A stretch of DNA of 28,857 bases from Mageeibacillus sp. UBA1243 (GTDB taxonomy: Bacteria; Bacillota; Clostridia; UBA1212): contig DBWH01000044.1 of assembly GCA_002308595.1 (NCBI GenBank), forward strand, positions 905 through 29,761. Direction: 5' to 3'. Numbering within the stretch: the stretch's first letter is position 1; each line of letters starts with the position of its first letter. The notes under the pieces were generated by a model, which was given only the letters and a program-made list of their open reading frames with translations, was not told the DNA's origin and searched no databases. Shown in pieces: positions 26,504-28,857 of the stretch. Both the position numbers and the translations under genes were made by a program.

Positions 26504-27523
26504 TCAGTTGTTCATCAGCTCGTTTTTCTTTTCGTTCGTCAGGTTCTCAAGAATCTTCATGCATCCGTTCACCACGCAGTTCCGGGGATCTTCCGCAATC
26601 ACCGTGTCGATTCCGGTGCCTTTTGAGATGAACGTGTCAAGCCCCGCAAACCTGCTCGTGCCTCCCGTCAGCACGATTCCGCGCTGGTGAATGTCGGAAA
26701 CAAGCTCAGGAGGAGTCTTTTCGAGCACCTTGCTGATACCCTCGACTATCGGAAGCGCGATGTCGCTGAGAAGCTTTATCATCTCCTCAGGGCGTATCTG
26801 TTTGTCAGCGGGAAGCCTTCCCGAAAGCTCAAAAGCCGAGACGTCAAAAGGCTGCACTCTCGCATCCCTGTAGACGCACACATTTTCGTTTTTGATTTTT
26901 TCGGCGGTTCTGTCGCCAAGGACCATCTTGTACTCGCGCCTGAAGAACATCTTAATCGCCTCGTCAAAAGACCTGCCGCCGACGTTTACGCTTGTTGCAG
27001 CGACGATACCGTCAAACGAGATGACGGCAATGTCCGTGATTTCGGCTCCTATGCTGACGATCAGCTTACCGTTGGGCGCGGAGACGTCAAGATTCGCACC
27101 GATTGCGGCTGCAAGAGGAGTCTCCACAAAGAAAATTCTTCCTGCGCCTGCTTCTCTCAGCGCTCTTTCGGTTGCGCGGCGTCCGACATTGGTTATATCG
27201 CAGTGAACGGCGGTGATCACGTCAGGCTTAATTAACCTTCTTATAGGGTTTTTTATCGCCTCGTCAAGGAAATAGCCAATCATATTCACGGCAACCGTAT
27301 AGTCCGAAATTGTGCCCTTCTTGATCGGTTTAATAATTGTGACATCGCTCTCGTCGGTCTTGCCCTCAAGCGTTTTCGCCCTGCCGCCGATTCCGATAAC
27401 TTCTCCGCTCCGTCTGACCGCAACGAGAGAAGGCTCGTCAATTACGATACCTTTCTTTTCAACACTGATTCTGATGGCCGAAGAACCGAGGTCAACGGCA
27501 ATATTCTGTCTCAAAGCACCCAT
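26504..27523 (-). CDS. mreB: MreB/Mbl-like actin homologue with altered nucleotide-binding motifs
   Basis: Actin-like protein of 339 residues; the family forms membrane-bound filaments that guide lateral wall synthesis. Conserved parts: KGIVIDEPSLVA, LAAAIGANL, GGRSFDEAI, LGDRTAEKIK, LEKTPPELVSDI, RGIVLTGGTSRF and IAEDPRNCVVNG. Departures from the usual motifs: phosphate-1 reads DLGSSAIRI (usually DLGTANT), phosphate-2 reads VSIGAEITD at 156-164 (usually VDIGGGTTE, so Asp is Ser157), EEP is VETP, and the adenosine motif ends in GGT rather than GGG. It is therefore a divergent paralogue, perhaps with weak or no ATP hydrolysis. GGAGG precedes the ATG by 6 nt. It follows the zinc-ribbon gene by 24 bp; mreC and mreD are not adjacent. 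Confidence 0.88.
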   Translation of the reverse strand: MGALRQNIAVDLGSSAIRISVEKKGIVIDEPSLVAVRRSGEVIGIGGRAKTLEGKTDESDVTIIKPIKKGTISDYTVAVNMIGYFLDEAIKNPIRRLIKPDVITAVHCDITNVGRRATERALREAGAGRIFFVETPLAAAIGANLDVSAPNGKLIVSIGAEITDIAVISFDGIVAATSVNVGGRSFDEAIKMFFRREYKMVLGDRTAEKIKNENVCVYRDARVQPFDVSAFELSGRLPADKQIRPEEMIKLLSDIALPIVEGISKVLEKTPPELVSDIHQRGIVLTGGTSRFAGLDTFISKGTGIDTVIAEDPRNCVVNGCMKILENLTNEKKNELMNN

Positions 27524-27547
27524 TCAAAGCCTCCAGGAGCTGTAATT

Positions 27548-28075
27548 TCAGATTAGATAACCGTACGATCCCGAGCCCCTTACCGCAAAGGAAACGACAA
27601 GCGATATTATGTAGATCAGAACGAAGAACATAAACACACCCGATACAATCACTGTCGCGAGAACCGGTCTTTTACTGCGGTCCGTAAGCGACGAAATCAG
27701 GCCTGCCGCCATGAGCACAAATCCGAGTCCCAATCCCGACCAGGCAACGATGATAAGTGCGAGCTCTGAGTATGTTACGCCTTTGAACAGCATATCTCTG
27801 ATCGCATATCCGCTGTATGAAGTGATGAAAAACAGTGTGATAAAGCTGAAAACGGTCAGAATCAGACCCAGTATGGAAAGCACCATACCGGACCTATTGT
27901 AAGGTTTTCTTTCGATAGGATATGCCGCCGGCACGGGTACCGCAACAGGCTGAACAGACGGTCCGGATACAGGACTAACCGGAGCTTCATTCGCCGGAGA
28001 TGCGATCTTTTGGCCGCAAAGCGGACAAAAAACGGACTCATCCGGAACTTTTTCTCCACAACTGGTGCAAAACAT
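27548..28075 (-). CDS. Zinc-ribbon membrane protein of unknown function
   Basis: A 175-residue protein. The N-terminus has a double-knuckle zinc ribbon (MFCTSCGEKVP, then VFCPLCGQKI), followed by a Pro/Val/Ala-rich linker of about 45 residues and three predicted membrane helices (about 65-88, 103-128, 138-162). This zinc_ribbon_2 plus membrane-helix layout is common in clostridial genomes and has no assigned function. I start it at 28075, where AGGAGG stands 6 nt before the ATG; the frame is open 52 codons further, but that region contains the promoter. It is first in a two-gene unit with the MreB-like gene. No octamer copies occur in it. Confidence 0.85.
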   Translation of the reverse strand: MFCTSCGEKVPDESVFCPLCGQKIASPANEAPVSPVSGPSVQPVAVPVPAAYPIERKPYNRSGMVLSILGLILTVFSFITLFFITSYSGYAIRDMLFKGVTYSELALIIVAWSGLGLGFVLMAAGLISSLTDRSKRPVLATVIVSGVFMFFVLIYIISLVVSFAVRGSGSYGYLI

Positions 28076-28145
28076 ATTCAACCTCCTAAATAATAAGACT
28101 TGATGTTTTCCGGAGAAAATGTATTTCCCCATGATTACCGCCCTC

Positions 28146-28174
28146 ATTCTATCAAATACCGGGAGTTTTTTCAA
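28146..28174 (-). promoter_or_regulatory. Sigma-A promoter of the zinc-ribbon/mreB pair
   Basis: Minus-strand -35 TTGAAA (28169-28174), 17-bp spacer, and -10 TAGAAT (28146-28151) with an extended TG two bases upstream. The start near 28139 leaves a leader of about 64 nt before the zinc-ribbon ATG. Confidence 0.72.
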
Positions 28175-28244
28175 TCGCCGGGCGTTCCTGCTTAGTGTTA
28201 TCTGATTGGCAAACAGGGAGCCTGCTCCCAAAAATTACAAACCG

Positions 28245-28273
28245 TTGCAAGCGGATATCGCCAATGATAAAAT
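28245..28273 (+). promoter_or_regulatory. Sigma-A promoter of the NAD(P)H-hydrate epimerase gene, with an octamer in the spacer
   Basis: -35 TTGCAA (28245-28250), 17-bp spacer, -10 TAAAAT (28268-28273) with an extended TG (28265-28266). The octamer CGCCAATG at 28259-28266 forms the promoter-proximal half of the spacer and supplies the extended TG. Start near 28280, leader about 34 nt. Confidence 0.7.
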
Positions 28274-28313
28274 ACGCATGAAACAAAACTTTGTCAAACC
28301 CCCGGGAGGATCT

Positions 28314-28857
28314 ATGTTTCTTCAGACTTCAAAAGCGCAGAAAACGGCTGACAGAAAATATGTCGATGACGGCGGAAACCTTTTGGACCTCATTTTTTCC
28401 GCTGCCGAAGGTCTTGCAGACCCGGCAAGGAAGCAATATCAGGCTTCAGGCAGGCAGGTTGTCGTTGTTGCCGGCAAGGGAAACAACGGGAATGACGGTC
28501 TTGCCGCAGCATGCCTTTTAAAGCGTGAAAATGTGCCCGCGGCGGTTGTGCGCCTCGGCGGTTCCGGGAAAAACGATGCTTCTTCGGAGGAGCTTTTGAG
28601 AAAGCTTTCGGGGCTTGGCGGCAGGGTTTACGAGGCGGATTCCGACTTTATTTTTTCAGGTAAATTGCGGGAATTGATTATAGACTCGTCGTGCGTTCTC
28701 GACTGCATTTTCGGGACTGGGTTCAGCCCTGAGCGAGGCGTATCCGATGAGTTCAAAGCGGCTGTTGACGTCATAAACAGGTGCTCGCCCTTCACAATTT
28801 CGGCGGATATACCGTCGGGAGTTTCGGCAGACAGCGGAGAAGCGGCAGTGCCTTCCG
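28314..28857 (+). CDS. nnr: NAD(P)H-hydrate epimerase domain protein (YjeF N-terminal; partial, runs off window)
   Basis: The frame is open for 181 codons to the window end. The domain epimerises damaged, hydrated NAD(P)H so that the partner dehydratase can repair it. Visible motifs: VVVVAGKGNNGNDGLAAACLL near residue 44, the signature loop of the YjeF_N fold; DCIFGTGFSPERGV with the catalytic Asp; and SADIPSGVSADSGE at the end. A GGGAGGA site lies 3 nt before the ATG at 28314. Whether the C-terminal ADP-dependent dehydratase domain is fused, as is usual in Clostridia, cannot be seen. Transcribed divergently from the zinc-ribbon gene. Confidence 0.92.
   Translation, partial: MFLQTSKAQKTADRKYVDDGGNLLDLIFSAAEGLADPARKQYQASGRQVVVVAGKGNNGNDGLAAACLLKRENVPAAVVRLGGSGKNDASSEELLRKLSGLGGRVYEADSDFIFSGKLRELIIDSSCVLDCIFGTGFSPERGVSDEFKAAVDVINRCSPFTISADIPSGVSADSGEAAVPS

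Noticed and set aside
28217..28230. Inverted repeat GGGAG-CCTG-CTCCC between the divergent promoters
   Set aside because: No T-run follows it in either direction as needed for a terminator, and it lies upstream of both predicted promoters; an operator role cannot be supported.

Overview
The window looks like a chromosomal segment from a Gram-positive, low-to-mid G+C bacterium of the Bacillota, most likely an uncultured clostridial (gut-type) lineage. The supporting signs are RNase J, a MraY/MurF/FtsW/MurC/MreB wall set, purine-rich ribosome binding sites, sigma-A type promoters, a lipoprotein signal peptide and a cobalamin riboswitch. This assignment is inference from gene content. I see no rRNA, tRNA, CRISPR array, transposase or prophage gene.

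Layout. (1) Positions 1-9777 hold one long minus-strand operon with a clear promoter at its right end: murF, mraY, ftsW, polA, coaE, a Wzx/MATE-like flippase and an RlmD-type rRNA methyltransferase that runs off the left edge. (2) Divergent from murF on the plus strand is rnjA (RNase J), behind a long leader with its own terminator-like hairpin; a bidirectional terminator follows it. (3) Positions 11923-12655 hold a minus-strand unit: sigma-A promoter, cobalamin riboswitch and a DUF4430 lipoprotein. (4) Positions 12749-23982 hold a second minus-strand operon reading lon, nusB, xseA, lacZ, a Cof-type HAD phosphatase, a membrane-anchored leucine-rich-repeat protein and trmB. Its terminator overlaps the promoter of unit 3. 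(5) Positions 24096-26408 carry a plus-strand Sfp-type phosphopantetheinyl transferase and murC, closed by a bidirectional terminator. (6) Positions 26504-28174 are a minus-strand pair: a zinc-ribbon membrane protein and an atypical MreB. (7) The right edge holds the start of a plus-strand NAD(P)H-hydrate epimerase gene.

Working together. MurC, MurF, MraY, FtsW, MreB and the flippase all serve envelope growth. PolA, XseA, Lon, NusB, RNase J, TrmB and RlmD are housekeeping DNA, RNA and protein functions. LacZ, the LRR protein and the DUF4430 lipoprotein are accessory, facing nutrients or the cell surface.

The most striking signal is not a gene. The octamer CGCCAATG and its sister CGCCAAGG (consensus CGCCAAKG, either strand) recur 62 times by my reading, where about one copy of each is expected by chance. 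The spacing, one per about 465 bp, resembles that of DNA uptake sequences or the cyanobacterial HIP1 element. I know of no description of such a motif in Bacillota. The second notable element is the riboswitch-controlled DUF4430 lipoprotein, a candidate vitamin B12-capture protein.
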